This document shows positions 32,514 to 45,452 of a stretch of 64,000 bases of DNA, piece after piece. The stretch comes from Aurelia coerulea (Eukaryota; Cnidaria; Scyphozoa; Semaeostomeae; Ulmaridae): assembly GCA_039566865.1 (NCBI GenBank), contig CM076954.1, positions 6,208,001 through 6,272,000 of the forward strand. The letters are read 5' to 3'. Within the stretch, counting starts at the first letter, position 1, and every line of letters begins with the position of its first letter. The notes beneath the pieces are model-generated. The model worked only from the letters and a program-made list of their open reading frames with translations, was not told the DNA's origin and did no database searches. The position numbers and the translations under genes were made by a program.

Positions 32514-32986
32514 AGATTATTGGATTCAAACGGCACGCGACGGATCCCAGGGGCCCTCGTTAAGGTGGATCACATCATCATTTGACAGATATAGGTGTGG
32601 AAAATCACAATGTGCTAATATGGGAATATCACTCTAACAAAAGGACCTGTCCGAATCAATCCATCAGTTAATCAAAAAGGGGAGAGCCGAAGAAGTGAAA
32701 CCGAACAATAGTTAGAGAATAGAGGCGGCACAAGAAGGCGCAGAGCAAGACAGCCGTCTATCCCAGGAGAGGATACGCCAGGTGTTACGCCAGATGATGT
32801 CTTACGCCAGGTTATGACTCAAGAGGAGGAGTCATACAAAATAGGCATGTTGACACAAATTTCAATGTTAATCAAACTAAGGTGCAGAGGCATCCAACAT
32901 GGAGTGTCAAACACCAATCCCTACTACAGTCTCGAAACAACACCTATCGGCAATTTTAAATGTACTGTTCTTAAGTGATATTATAT

Positions 32987-33151
32987 GAGGCGGGCCAGTC
33001 CGCCCGATAGGGCTTGGGTGAGTGAGTGGCCGAGCGAAGTTAAGCTTCATCTTCACGACGGATCCAAAGAACTGACCCAAGTTGGTGCTACGGGTGCTCA
33101 AGCACCCTTCAAAGCTTCAAAAATGCGTTTCATGAATAATTAGATTCATAG
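32987..33151. repeat. 165-bp dispersed block, type 1 (unit B)
   Basis: Counterpart of 19904-20068. Confidence 0.65.
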
Positions 33152-33319
33152 GACGTTAAAATTCGAATGGGTGGCATTCCTAGTGCCTGACCAGCCATCT
33201 CACTTTGCCGCCCTTGGGAAGCGACGCTGAGCAAGGGATCCCATGCTTGGTCTGGTTTAAAGCATCTTATTAAATTCAAAGCATAAAACTAGAGTTACAT
33301 TTACTTCAGAATAAGGGTT

Positions 33320-34650
33320 CACAGACAGACATGTCTTTTTCTGAGAAAATAAGGTCCGGGGCTGGTTTATTCTGAAGCAGCCTTTCAAACGGGCACTGTT
33401 TTCTCCACTCAGCGAGCAGTAAAACTAATCCTTACTTTTAACTTCTTCTTATAAGCGGTTTCTTCTATAAAAAATACGTGTATTTGCCATGTTATCTTTG
33501 CATTCAGAATTTGAAAGTTTCTTAGCGCTTTCCAAACATAGTACATGAGTTTCTTAAATTTTCGGCTATCTGAGTGGTGCTAGTTTCTTGTATAAAAAAC
33601 GTGACTATTGTGCGCAAAGAGCCCCCTACTAATATTACAGAGTGAAGGAAAGCAATAAACACCTTGCTCGATGATTACATAGCTGACACCCTTGCAGTTT
33701 TATCAATGTGCTCTGCTCGAAGTCCTCTCGAACCATATCTTTTGGAATTGAGTCCATCGATTCGTTTGGAAACAAACTGTGGCAGATTTTACCGCAAGAA
33801 ATGAAATCAAACACCCTATGAGGTAGGCCAGTCCACCTGACCGGGCTTGGTTCAGTGAGTGGCCGAGCGAAGTTAAGCTTCATCTTCACGACGAATCCAA
33901 AGGGAGGATCCAAGTGGGTGCCACGGGTGCTCAAGCACCCCTCAAAGCTTCAAGCATGCGTTCCATGCATTATTAGATTCATGTGATGTTAAAGTCCGGA
34001 TGGATGACATTCCCGGTGCCTGACTAACTAACTCACTTGGGCGTCTTTTGCAAGGAACGTTGAGCTAGGGATCCCATGCCTGGTCTGGTTTAAAGTATCT
34101 TATCACATTCAAAACATAAAACCAGAGATAACTTTACTTCAGAATAGGGGTTCACAGAGATATTTTCCACGGTATCTTACCATTCAGAATTTAAATGTTT
34201 CTTAGCGCTTTCCAAACTTAGTACTAGAGTTTCTTAAATTTTCGGCTATCTGAGTAGTGCTAGTTTCTTATTAACTGCTTTCTTGTATAAAAAACGTGAA
34301 TATGCCACGTGATGAGCCCCCTACTAATATTACAGAGTGAAGGAAAGCAATAAACACCTTGCTCGATGATTACATAGATGACACACTTGCAGTTTTATCA
34401 CTGTGCTCTTCTCGAAGCCCACTCGAACCATATCTTTTGGAATTGAGTCCATCACTGACCTTGGAAATGACCTGTGGCAGTTTTTACCCGCATGAAATAA
34501 AACACGCAAACACCCTTCCTATTTGTAAAAAACCCCAAAATCTTTTAGAAACTCTTTACAAAAGTCTTCGAAATCCCAAATAAAAACAGGGTAAAAAATC
34601 TAACAATAATCGAAAATCTAAAAACATTTAGAAGTCCCCCGCAATAAATG
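33320..34650. repeat. Non-genic block of degenerate local repeats (unit C)
   Basis: Counterpart of 1-1330. No gene seen. Confidence 0.65.
33820..33984. repeat. 165-bp dispersed block, type 2 (unit C)
   Basis: Counterpart of 501-665. Confidence 0.65.
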
Positions 34651-34735
34651 GTATAATTCTTTGAAAATTAGTGCACCTTTGAGCCGTGTGGATAAATGGC
34701 GCAATATAAATGCCTTTTATTATTATTATTATTAT
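34645..34735 (+). mobile_element. Retroposon 3' end with (TTA)n tail (unit C)
   Basis: Counterpart of 1325-1424 with the shortest TTA tail of the three. Confidence 0.55.
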
Positions 34736-35329
34736 AAAATCAAAAAAACTGTTCAAATCCTAAAGGATCTTGCAAATGTCGAAAAACCCTGAAAATCTCA
34801 AATCTTTCCAAATCTCAGAAAAAATCTCAAAAATATTTGAATAATCTGAGAAGATTTTGAAATCTAAACATCTCACACTATTTTCGGAGCGATAAACCTC
34901 TCCGGCAATTGAAACGTTTTTTCTCCTCTGCTTCAAGAGTCTGATGATACATTTTCTTTTCTTCGTATGCTCATCAACCATTAAAGTAAATAGAAAGCTC
35001 GCAATATAGAGAACGAGAGGTGAGTACTATTTCAACATACCCTGAAGAGAAGTGGATATTTGAGAATTATTTGAAATGGAACGATCAGCTGTTTACGGGA
35101 TGGACTTTTTCTTCCTCATTTTCTTTGATATTCCTAAGAAAAGAAAAACTTTCTATCAACCTGTGCACCCTCAACTCATTGAAGTGAATTAATGTTGTTG
35201 TTGTCGCTCCAATGATTGCCGTGTTGCCAAACTCTTCTCAAAACGGCAAAAACAATTTCTCACTGAGAACAAATTTGCTCTCCGAATAATCAAGATGCAA
35301 GTCTTGAAATAACTTAATAGACGATTACG

Positions 35330-35460
35330 CTAAAGATGGCGGCAGGGAACTTCTTACCAAGATGCATTGCGTTCGAATTACGAATCTTTAACGATTCCAT
35401 AGGAATTCGATTAAATAACGCAGTGCATCTCGGTAAAAAGTTCCTTGCCGCCATCTTTAG
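35330..35460. repeat. 131-bp imperfect palindrome (unit C)
   Basis: Counterpart of 2016-2146. Confidence 0.8.
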
Positions 35461-35724
35461 CTAGACTGATTACGATGAGTCCCAGTAATCGCTATCCAAA
35501 ACCAGACTATTACGCCAGAACGAGACCGCTCTTACTGGAAGTGCACTTTGTAGAATTTTCGAATATGCACAATATTGATAGAAGCTCTAACGCCACTCTA
35601 TCGAACCTCCTGTATAAAAATAACGCTCGATCCAGGCTCTTTAGTAGAATAGCTAAAAGGTCTATTCCTATTCTATCAAATTTGCGTGCAAAAATTACTC
35701 ATTCATTAGGAATATGACGTCATA

Positions 35725-36062
35725 AAGATTTTTTAGTTATTTATTTATCAATTTATTTAAAGTTGGTTCATCATCAGCTCTAGTTCTACACTACATTGTT
35801 ACAATAATGTGAACTAATTTATACCAACTATTTACAAGAAAAACAAACCTATAATACAATGTAATGCAACTTACTAACAATCATTATCTACAAATTTTAC
35901 ATTGGCATTTGTCTCCACTCCAATTTTTAAGTTTTTCTTAAATATAGCAGCTGATGAAGCGCTCTATATTAAATCAGGCATGCTGTTCCATAAAGGGCTG
36001 CCTTGAAACTTAATAAAATCAATGCCAAACATAATACTTTTGGTTGGAATAATAATTTCGTT
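35725..36062 (-). mobile_element. 5'-truncated LINE remnant (unit C)
   Basis: Counterpart of 2411-2748. Here both 8-bp target repeats are exact (ACGTCATA at 35717-35724 and 36063-36070), which confirms the element limits. Confidence 0.83.
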
Positions 36063-36070
36063 ACGTCATA

Positions 36071-37478
36071 GGAATAATAAACTGTTGATGTCAGCAAATA
36101 TGAATAAATTATATATCAAATGAAAGCACTCATTGAGACGAATCAAATGCTATATATATTATTGAGATTTGGTAACAAAAAAAACAGATTAGAGCCATTT
36201 TAAAGAATTTCTTTGTGACCACTCTCCAAATATGGGCATGTGGTGGTCACGTGGTCGAACTATAGGTCTTGAAATTTCTATTTTCTGATTGCCAGCTAAG
36301 TTTAGGAAAAAGTCAAGACGTTTCAGCATTGTAGGTAGCATCGTTTGGGAGCTATTTAAAAAAAAATACGATAGGGGGCGAAAAACGCCCCCCCCCCCGG
36401 TTAAAATAGGGTCAAGAAAATAGCCTCTCTGTCGTGTGATTATAGCGATGTTTTTAATGGTCCAATAAATGACTGAAAAGATAAAAAATTCTCCCGTTGG
36501 TACAACTGTTTGAACTAAAGAAGAATTTAGACATCAGCAGTATAGCGAGCGTCATTCAATGTTAAGTTGTTGTATCCCATGGCACAATGATAAGGGTTAG
36601 TTTTAGAAAATGGATTGTTATACATTAGGGCTAGACTAAGTGATGGATTGGAAAAAAGTTGCTCCAGGGCTACCCGCAAAGCTGCACTCATCCCTCGGGG
36701 CAAGACTCTTCTAAGAAAATAGCCGGACGTACGGACGGTTACCTTTTTGAAAACGAAGCTTCGCTAAATATGAGAATCCTCATATAGCCTATGATAATTG
36801 CTACAGATGTGAAGAAACAAGTCTATCCAACGACCCTACGACGAAATACATTTTGTAGCAAAATTGTCCTGTTTTGTTTCCTTGTTGATTATTCTCTTAT
36901 ACTAATCCAGTGTTTCTCAAGACTTTCTCAAGACAAATCTATAATAGGTCTTGAGGTGTCTTGAGAAAACACGGGATTTGTGTCGTACGTTTAAGAAGAA
37001 AAGCCAAGTGAATAATCAACAAATGATGATTTTGGTAAGAAATGCATATCGTCCTAAGATCCTTGAAAATACAATACACAAAATCGGCCAGGGTTTTTTT
37101 TACAGCCAATTCAAGACTACTAAGCTTTTGATGAAACATCTTTTGAATAATTAAATAGATATCGTGCAATGAAAACTTCTGCAATGAATGCAAAGAGCAA
37201 CATTATACCAAAATTTCCCCTGACTTCGGAGTACGGTCTCACGACTTGAAAACCTCAGTAGACTTTGTCTGTTGTCTACAATGTTCGCTTCAGAACAACA
37301 AAGAAGTGTTTTCACAGAAAATATACATTGATATGGCTTACGCGAATAATTAGATCAAGCGTTTTTACAGAAATTACATACATACAATGACTATGCACAA
37401 TGAAATAAAAAATTTCTTTAACGATATCAACTGTACAATATTAAAATACTGTTCGTGTTCAAGAATTTGCTGAAGTGG
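36071..37478. other. Gene-free stretch before gene copy C
   Basis: Contains the solo TTAA-element end at about 36375-36415 (TTAA mutated to TCAA), the empty site of the unit A LINE, and the stem-loop near 36880-37026. Confidence 0.55.
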
Positions 37479-37529
37479 TTATGATGCAGTGGATACCTCT
37501 ACGACGTAGTTCTTTGGGAAGAAACCAAT
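37479..37529 (-). pseudogene. Copy C exon 12: SH3 end and stop
   Basis: Same coding sequence as B: GFFPKNYV and stop. Confidence 0.83.
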
Positions 37530-38070
37530 CTGAAAAGACAATTCAAAGAATCACTGTTTGTGAAAAAACAGTACAACATTGGACGACAACACACACAACA
37601 CACGAAAGTTGTCCACCATCACATAGACTCCATTCTATATTCTGTTCTCTTTAGTCGCTGACAAAAAATATTTGAGCCAGATGGGAATGTAAATTAGGAA
37701 ACATGACGAAAGTTCAAGATCCGAAAAATGATTTGAAATCTGAAAACATTTACAATCTAATGAAAGAGTTTTCGCATTTCTGTACTGGCTTCCAGTTTTG
37801 CAGCACGGCAAACAACTCTTCCAGTCAAAATTATGTTAATTACATGTCAGCATGCTAACGAAGCAGAAATGTGTTCTACAAAATCAATTTACCTCTTCGA
37901 ATACAATATGCAAAAAATACACTACATATTAGCCCAGGAGGAGCAAAATGTGAAAATATTTCTGATTACAAGTAAAGATCATGTCAATTAAACAGTTTTC
38001 GAATGATAACTGAAAAAACCACCAACAACATCCATAGAATGCTAAAAAGAAAATAATGAATAAAACTTAC

Positions 38071-38136
38071 ATTTCCATCAAGTTCTCCGAACCACCAATT
38101 TCCATCTCGCTTGAGAACGGCCACTCTTGCATCTCG
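38071..38136 (-). pseudogene. Copy C exon 11: SH3 middle
   Basis: Intact, 66 nt. Confidence 0.83.
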
Positions 38137-38694
38137 CTAGAAACAAAAATGACCCATTGAAATTTCCGAGTCTTTGAGACTTGTAAATACTCTACGACTG
38201 TTTCAGGAGTTTGATGACTATCGTGAAAGCACTGTTTAGTAAGCTTTTGATTTGGATACTACAGGGGGCTCAATACAGAGGGAAGCCATCTAAAATGTTA
38301 GCTTAGAAGAGATAGGCGTACAGTATATACCCCCATATGAGAAGTTACTATTTGAAAGCAATACTGAAATAAGTTATTATTTAAAGGGAACTAAGACAAA
38401 TTTCAAGGTATAAAGGTTCTTATTTGAAGAGTGCCTAGCGTTTACCGGTTTATATTTTTCATCGAAAATGTTCACAACTGCTATTTTGGTATAGTAATCA
38501 TGGACGTAATAACACATTCACAGCTTACAAACATATAGGGGAAGACATTTAAATATTAACAACCAACTGGCAAAGAAAATTAGTCAATAACGAAAATCCA
38601 AATTAAACATTGCTACCCCTGGAATAAGAACATACCCTTTAATGGAGATTTGAGCTCTCAGAAGTAAGAAATAAAAAAGATGAATTGGTCTTAC

Positions 38695-38753
38695 CTTGAG
38701 TGACAGTTCTTTTTGGTTTCTTGCGTTAAAATCATACATTGCAATTACCACAT
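38695..38753 (-). pseudogene. Copy C exon 10: SH3 start
   Basis: Intact 59 nt with the five-T run, unlike copy A. Confidence 0.85.
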
Positions 38754-38969
38754 CTAAACAAAGAGATAAGTTATCAGAATCATGAATTGCAAGAGATTCA
38801 TGAAATACAGGGGGTTTTAGAAAAAATGCAATCCAACTATAACTGAAAATATTCAAAAGTTAATGGGATTTGAATAGACATAAGATAAACTCTCTAAAAG
38901 TATAAGCTACGTTCTTTATGATAAGAAAGAGATGAAAGCTCAACTTTTGAAATATGAATTAACTCTCAC

Positions 38970-39057
38970 CTCGGCCTGGGATGGATCCAGTTAATACTGT
39001 TGGTAATGAAGGGAAACTGACACCAAGAGTGTTTCTTTCATAATATTCTATCAGCTC
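38970..39057 (-). pseudogene. Copy C exon 9: SH2 end
   Basis: Intact 88 nt. Confidence 0.83.
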
Positions 39058-39241
39058 CTACAAAGCAAAATGTTTATTCAGCTTACACATACATGTATTA
39101 AAGTTTATTACATATAAAGTCCGAAGTAGCCTTTCAAACGGGCCATATTTTCTCCGCTCAGCGAGCATTAAAACTAATGCCTACTTTAAATTTCTAAGAA
39201 ACATATCAAACTTTCATCTAAAAATATTAAAGAGTACTTAC

Positions 39242-39332
39242 TGGTATTGTTTTGAACTGAACTCTTGCTGTTAATGAGTACAAACATTGATGATTACAAA
39301 CAATTTTGATATGCTTGTCTTTGCCTTGATAT
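39242..39332 (-). pseudogene. Copy C exon 8: SH2 middle
   Basis: Intact 91 nt with HIKI. Confidence 0.83.
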
Positions 39333-39791
39333 CTGAAAATTTTGAAAGTAAATTGAATATTAGCAACTTGATGATGCAGCTTTTTTTCAAAATTTCTTGA
39401 ATTCTTAAAAAAAGTAGTGAAATACTCTCTTACTAAAATTATAGACTTTAGAAAAATCTCTTTCCAACTCTGTCCAAGACTTTCATCAAAAAAGAACTTT
39501 GACTTTCATGAACTTTGATCAATTTCGCGTTCGCAAGAAGGAAAAAATGTTTGCGGCCTCTGCTGCGTGTCTGCTCTGCACCAACAATGTAAATGATTTG
39601 GAAACTATGCTGATTCGATTTTGCAAGATAACGTTTTCCTGGTACAATGCTAAAGAAAGTAGCTTGCCTGCAAAGGCCTGCAGACTCAACTGATTTATCT
39701 ATACAAAGAGGTTTCTCCTCTAAAGCAAAACCTCTCTGAAAAGAAACCCATCGAGTCTGTACATAGGCTAAAAGAAAGCCACTATACTTAC

Positions 39792-39873
39792 ATGACACTG
39801 AGAACAAAGCTGCCTTTTGCATTGTCACTCTCTCTGACCAAGTATGTCCCATTTGGTTGATCTTGCAATTTTT
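39792..39873 (-). pseudogene. Copy C exon 7, 3' part (FLVRES) cut by LINE
   Basis: 82 nt holding GTFLVRES and the donor. The remaining 101 nt are at 45453-45553 beyond the LINE; 82 plus 101 gives the 183 nt of the intact exon. Confidence 0.88.
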
Positions 39874-40091
39874 TGTTTCGTCATGGCCGCCTGGCAGATG
39901 GACGTGTGCTACTCTGTCTGAAGTTTATTGCCAAATTGTGGTGATGAAATTGATAGTACATCGATGGTTTAACCAGAAATGAATGAGTAACAACTGGGTT
40001 GAGAAGTGAGCAGTGTTCCTGAAGCTAATTGAATGTTCTTTTAGCACTTTCTAAAAGAAAATCTACTGCCACGCCTTCGGAAACCGCCGCC

Positions 40092-40832
40092 ATGACAGGA
40101 AAAACACGAAAAGCCGAGAGCTATCAAATATACTTTGATGAAAAATTTGATGAGCTGAAAAAAGAAATGGCAACAAAAGAATGTATAGAAACACTGAAAT
40201 GCACAATTGAGAAGCAAAACCAACGAATTGATGCTCTTGAATCAAGGATTGTAGTGATGGAGAATCTAATTGCCAAATTGCAAGACCACAACGATGATAA
40301 TGAACAATACAGCCGCCGTTTATGCCTCCGCATAACTGGGATACCTCCACCACCTAAAGGGGAGAAGGAGACAGGTGAGGATTGCCTCGAAAAGGTCAAA
40401 AAGGTGTTCAATGAGCTTGATGTTGACATCCCGGATTCTGTATTAGACCGAGCCCACAGGATTGGAAGACCTCAGACAGTGCATGGAAAAATAATTCACC
40501 AAGTAATCGTGCGTTTTACGACCTGGCGTCACAAGACCAAAGTTTATCGCGCAAGGAAAAAATGCTCAAAATATCGGATAAAGCTCGACCTCACACAGAA
40601 GAGAGTCAAGTTGCTTGAAAAGGTCAATAATTTTCTGGAAGAAAAGGAGCTTGGTTATGCGTTCGCTGATGTGAATTGCCGACTCTGCGCAAAGATCGGC
40701 GACGAATTCCATTATTTCCAGTCAGAAGAAGACTTACTTGATGCCATAAGGTCACTTGAGGAGCTTGAAAGTGAAGACAGCCACCATAGCCAAACTGAAG
40801 AAGCAGCGGAAAATCCAAACGTTGAAGCTTGA
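40092..40832 (+). CDS. LINE ORF1: coiled coil plus RNA-binding-like domain (246 aa)
   Basis: The ATG at 40092 sits in a strong Kozak context (GCCGCCATG) and is preferred over upstream non-ATG codons. Residues about 15-75 have heptad-rich coiled-coil character (Lys/Glu-rich, CIETLKCTIEKQNQRIDALE). The following part (NEQYSRRLCLRITGIP, then VLDRAHRIGRP and VIVRFTTWRHKTKVYRARK) resembles the RRM-like plus C-terminal domain layout of L1-type ORF1 RNA-binding chaperones. It would coat element RNA. No break seen. Confidence 0.8.
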   Translation: MTGKTRKAESYQIYFDEKFDELKKEMATKECIETLKCTIEKQNQRIDALESRIVVMENLIAKLQDHNDDNEQYSRRLCLRITGIPPPPKGEKETGEDCLEKVKKVFNELDVDIPDSVLDRAHRIGRPQTVHGKIIHQVIVRFTTWRHKTKVYRARKKCSKYRIKLDLTQKRVKLLEKVNNFLEEKELGYAFADVNCRLCAKIGDEFHYFQSEEDLLDAIRSLEELESEDSHHSQTEEAAENPNVEA

Positions 40833-41099
40833 GGTAGTTCTGGTCTTTCTGACCCATTAACATGATAATTTTAGATTAATTGGACTCTGTGTTATGGGCC
40901 TAGACAGTCGTAGTTGTTGTTTTGTTTTTCCTCCAGGTTTTTTTTTCAAATTGTTTACAGGTTTACATTAGTTTATGATGTATTTTCAACTTCGTGTTTC
41001 CAATTCCCTTGGCACATTCGATATAATAATAGAAATGAATTTTCCATCGCCTTGAGACATAATCTTTAAAAAATCACCACCTTTGTGATTTAAACTCCC

Positions 41100-41327
41100 A
41101 TGAGCAATCAAAACTCAATAAGGGAGGCCATGGTTGCGTACGTTTTATTAGATGTAGTGTGTAGTAACTGTATTTTCTCGTATCTTGGATTTTACGTTAA
41201 CTGTCCTTTAGGTTATTTTTTGTTCTTTTCATTGTGGCTTATGAATGGAGATTGTATGGGCTACTTCACAGCAAATTGTTTTAACATAGGACCAGCGAGG
41301 GGATCCCTGTACCGTGATGCCGGTTGA
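41100..41327 (+). CDS. Small hydrophobic ORF overlapping ORF2 start
   Basis: A 75-codon ORF with a hydrophobic, Cys-containing middle. Its TGA lies within ATGCCGGTTGA, overlapping the ORF2 ATG. The same overlap occurs in the unit A relative. Function unknown; it may reflect translational coupling or chance. Confidence 0.3.
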   Translation: MSNQNSIREAMVAYVLLDVVCSNCIFSYLGFYVNCPLGYFLFFSLWLMNGDCMGYFTANCFNIGPARGSLYRDAG

Positions 41328-44300
41328 AACCAAACAGTGGCGAGCAGCAATAGGTTGCTTCCGGGTATCCATCAAAACATCGTGCCGTACAAACATAACC
41401 ATAAAGCCGCTCTCCGTCCTTTTTCAAATTTTTAAATTATACTGGTTTAGCTGTAGTTTTATCGCAATTTCAATGCTGGTCCTGCCACTAACGGTAATCA
41501 TACAGTTTCTTGGAGTGCACTCTCTTAAACCACATATTAGTTTCTTCCCTTTGTTCTGTCGCTTTTACTACCTTGCTAAGGTAATCATCTACACGATTAT
41601 TGAACTCTTCAAACGAATCCCATTTGGCGTAATCCTTCTTGTGCGTTATAAATACTGTGGTCTTCGGAAACTCCTCTTTGTTTATGCATATTTTTATATT
41701 GTATGTACAACATGCTACACGCTCCACACACAATGGACTATTCTCAGATCTATCCAGCTCAGTGGTGATATAGAGACAAACCCCGGTCCAGGTACACTTA
41801 ATTTCTGCTGTTGGAATCTGAATAGTATCACCGCGCATGATTATTTACGAGTTTCTCTTATGGAAGCATACAACTCTGTTTTACAACTATGATTTGATTG
41901 GCATTGCTGAGACCCACCTTGACAGTACTGTTGATAAAGATAGACTAGCACTTGATGGCTACACATTCGTTCAAAATAACCATCCGCAAAATACTAAAAG
42001 GGGTGGTGTTGGGCTCTATATCAAAGAAACTCTCCCTTCAAACGAGCGTTTTGACCTGGTAACTCTCCCTGAATGCATTGTTTGTGAAATTCAATTGAAT
42101 AGGAAAAAATACTTCTTTGTCGTCATTTACAGAAGCCCAAGTCAGAACCAGACTGAATTTGATGATTTTAACCTAAATTTTGAGTTGATGTTATCCAAAA
42201 TGGCTGCCGAGAATCCCTTCTGTGTCGTTATCACTGGTGATTTTAACTGCCGCTCTTCTGAATGGTGGGAAAATGAAATAGAAAATAATGAGGGAAGGCT
42301 TTTTGAGCCGTTGACGTCAGATCTGGGTCTGCATCAGTTGATCTCGGAACCAACACATTTCATGGGAGATTCTAAATCTTGTATTGACTTGATCTTTACC
42401 GATCAGCTTAACCTTTTTATTGAATCCGGTGTTCATGCTTCCCTGCATGAGCAATGTCATCACCAAATAGTTTATGGAAAATTATCTGTCTCTAACCTGG
42501 TACCGCCCCCTTACACTCGTAGGGTTTGGTACTATGATAAGGCAAATATTAATGCAATTCAGAGCAGCATTGACCTGTTTGACTGGCACAAGCATCTTGG
42601 AAATATTACATGTCCCAACGAGCAAGTTAAATCGCTCAATGAAGTCCTTCTGAACATCTTCTCTAATTTTATACCGAACAAATTGAAAACTATGAGGCCT
42701 CGTGACGCACCCTGGATAACGCAAACTATTAAGAACTTTCTGAGGAAAAAAAACCATGTGTATAAAAACTTCGTGAAAAATGGCCAGCCAAACGACAAAC
42801 TTGATGGAATAAAGAACATGATATCAGAAGGTTCTAAACTTATTGAGAACGCAAAGAAAAACTATTTTCTAAAGGCCGGGAAGTCGTTAGCAAATTCAGG
42901 TACAGGCAACAAAAACTATTGGTCACTAATTAATACTATACTAAACAAGGCTAAGATCCCTGTAATACCGCCACTTCTAGAGAATGATGTATTTGTAACG
43001 AATTTTGCTGAAAAGGCGCAAATATTCAACGATTATTTCTTGCTCCAATGCACGACAATTGATACAGGTAGTGAAATTCCACAGGATGAATCGGTACCTG
43101 CCACCCTGCTAAACGAATTCTGCATTTCTGAGGAGAAAATACTGAAAATCATCAGATCGCTCAATCCTAACAAAGCACATGGCTGGGATGAAATTTCTGC
43201 GAGGATGATAAAAATGTGCGATATTGCCTTGGTTATACCTCTAAAGATCATATTCATGAACTGTTTGAGAAGAGGCGTATTTCCCGAAATATGGAAACAT
43301 GCAAATGTTGTCCCTGTTCATAAGAAGAATGAGAAAAATATCAAGGGCAACTATCGTCCCATCTCTCTTTTACCGATCTTTGGGAAAATCCTTGAAAAAC
43401 TCATATTTGACTCTCTGTACTCTCATCTTGTCTCATCGAAACTGCTAAATCCGAACCAATCTGGTTTTCGTCCAGGTGATTCAACAATAAACCAGTTGAT
43501 CTCCATAACGCATACAATATTTACTGCCTTCGATTGTAATCCACCCCTTGATGTTCGGTCTGTGTACCTCGATATTTCAAAAGCATTTGACAGAGTATGG
43601 CATGATGGCCTCATATATAAACTGAAACGATGTGGTGTTTCTGGACAGCTTCTATCTCTCATTCAAAATTTTCTTGAAAATCGAAAGCAGCGAACGGTTC
43701 TGAATGGGCAGGCTTCTAAATGGGGGAGTATCTTAGCCGGTGTGCCCCAAGGATCCATATTAGGACCCCTATTCTTCCTTGTATATATAAACGACCTGAC
43801 TGAGAACTTAAAGTGCAAAGTTAAGCTCTTTGCAGATGATACATCACTGTTCACTATAGTTCAAGACTCAAACATAGCTGCCAGTGACATGAACCACGAC
43901 CTGGAGTTGGTGAGGAAATGGGCTCATGATTGGAGGATGTCTTTTAATCCTGATCCACAGAAGCAGGCAGTTGAATTAATCTTTTCAAAAAAAAAATCAG
44001 AAATTGACCATCCAGTAATATTATTTAATAACATACCCGTCATGAAAGTTGTTGAACATAAACATCTCGGAATTACCTTGGACGCGACTTTGTCTTTCTC
44101 TGCTCATATAAAAGCTGCCATCTCAAAGGCAAGGAAAAGTATTGGTATGTTGAGATTCCTCTCAAGATATCTACCTAGGCATACCCTAAATGAACTATAC
44201 AAGCTCTATGTTCGACCCCATTTAGATTACGGAGATGTTATTTACCATAATCCACCAAAAGTATGTGACTTCACTGGTAGTACCACCTTATCAAGTTTAA

Positions 44301-45061
44301 TGGAGAAACTAGAGTCTGTGCAATACTCAGCTGCCTTAGCCGTAACCGGAGCTTGGAGGGGAACGTCTCGAGAAAAATTGTACCTTGACCTTGGATGGGA
44401 ATCTCTAAGCCTCCGCAGATGGAGCAGACGTCTTACGTTGTTTTATAAAATAATAAATAATTTAACCCCAGACTACACAAGGGACCCAATGCCACCACTT
44501 CAACAGGTCCAGTATTCACTTCGCGAGCGTGACACAATCGGGCAAATACGAGCAAGGACAGAAAAATATAAATCTAGTTTTTATCCTCACTGTTTGTCTG
44601 AGTGGAATAAACTTGATCCTGAAATTAGATTGTCACCTTCTGTTGCTGTTTTTAAGAAAAAGCTACTATCCATAATCCGCCCCCCTACAAAATCTGTATT
44701 TGGGATTCATAACCCTAAGGGCCTGTCTTATCTTACTCAACTCAGGGTTGGTCTCAGCAAGTTAAACTTTCACAAATTTCAACACAATTTTAGAGATACA
44801 ATAAACCCAATGTGCCCAAGTAACGATGGAATCGAGGATACGGAACACTTCTTGTTGCGCTGCCCCTCTTTTGGTGTTCAAAGGGCTGATCTCCTCGCTG
44901 GTATCTCCATTCTTATACGACCATTTGGATATGCAGATGTTGCAAATGAAGCTCTGTTGCAAATCTTACTGTACGGCGATAAGACTTTTCCAAATGAACT
45001 GAATAGGAGTATCCTTGAGCTGAAGATACGTTTTATACATAGTACTGGTCGCTTTGAATAA
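41317..45061 (+). pseudogene. LINE ORF2 with one frameshift (2A leader, endonuclease, RT)
   Basis: From the ATG at 41317 the 157-residue hydrophobic leader ends in SGDIETNPGP. The frame is then lost at about 41878-41883, where one extra T is present relative to the unit A copy, early in the endonuclease (before YDLIGIAETHLDS). The downstream frame is open to 45061 with VVITGDFNCRSSEWW, NYRPISLLP, LDISKAFDRVWH, GVPQGSILGP, LFADDTSLF and a C-terminal MCPSNDGIEDTEHFLLRCPS. A single indel disables it; otherwise it is full length. Confidence 0.9.
41767..41790 (+). other. 2A ribosome-skipping motif in LINE ORF2 (unit C)
   Basis: Encodes DIETNPGP, matching the 2A consensus at the same residue positions (151-158) as in the unit A copy. 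Confidence 0.85.
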
Positions 45062-45452
45062 AGTATCTCGCCCCCATCCCCCTAGTAAGCCACCAATTAT
45101 TTAATTAACTATCGTATGTAAAGTCTGTCTCAAATTATATATGAGGTGAGATTTGTGATAGCGCAAAATTTTCCATAACGGCGGCAGGCATCTTGTCTGT
45201 TGTTATCGCGGACAATTTTTCACCTTATGTCTAATTTGAGACAGAATGTAGTTTTCTTTCTTTTGCTTTCCCATGTATTATTGTCTTAGTTTTTCGTGAT
45301 GCCACAGAATAGTCATGATATTTTGCATCTAGTGGCATCGTCTCGTAGTGTAGTAAAGTATTTTGTAAGTAGTGTAACTAGTAAATTTGTATTGTAAATT
45401 TTTAATGGAATGTAGAAAAAAAAAAAAAAAAAAATAAAATCTTGCAATTTTT

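Larger units (their letters stand above)
20237..33319. repeat. Tandem segmental duplication, unit B (uninterrupted, 13,083 bp)
   Basis: Second copy. It has none of the seven large insertions seen in A and C, so it gives the pre-insertion sequence for each. It carries the only copy of the Vav-like gene in which every recognised exon is uninterrupted. Confidence 0.93.
39874..45438 (+). mobile_element. Full-length LINE with ORF1 and 2A-containing ORF2, in SH2 exon
   Basis: Inserted antisense to the gene. A 14-bp target duplication, ATCTTGCAATTTTT, flanks it (39860-39873 and 45439-45452), matching the uninterrupted site in unit A. It has a 5' UTR of about 220 bp, ORF1, a 484-bp spacer, ORF2 with one frameshift, a 3' UTR and an A-rich tail at about 45416-45438. 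It is the same family as 10951-15649 but a clearly different subfamily. Poly(A) instead of a short tandem tail distinguishes both from the SGNH-ORF1 LINEs in this window. Confidence 0.92.
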
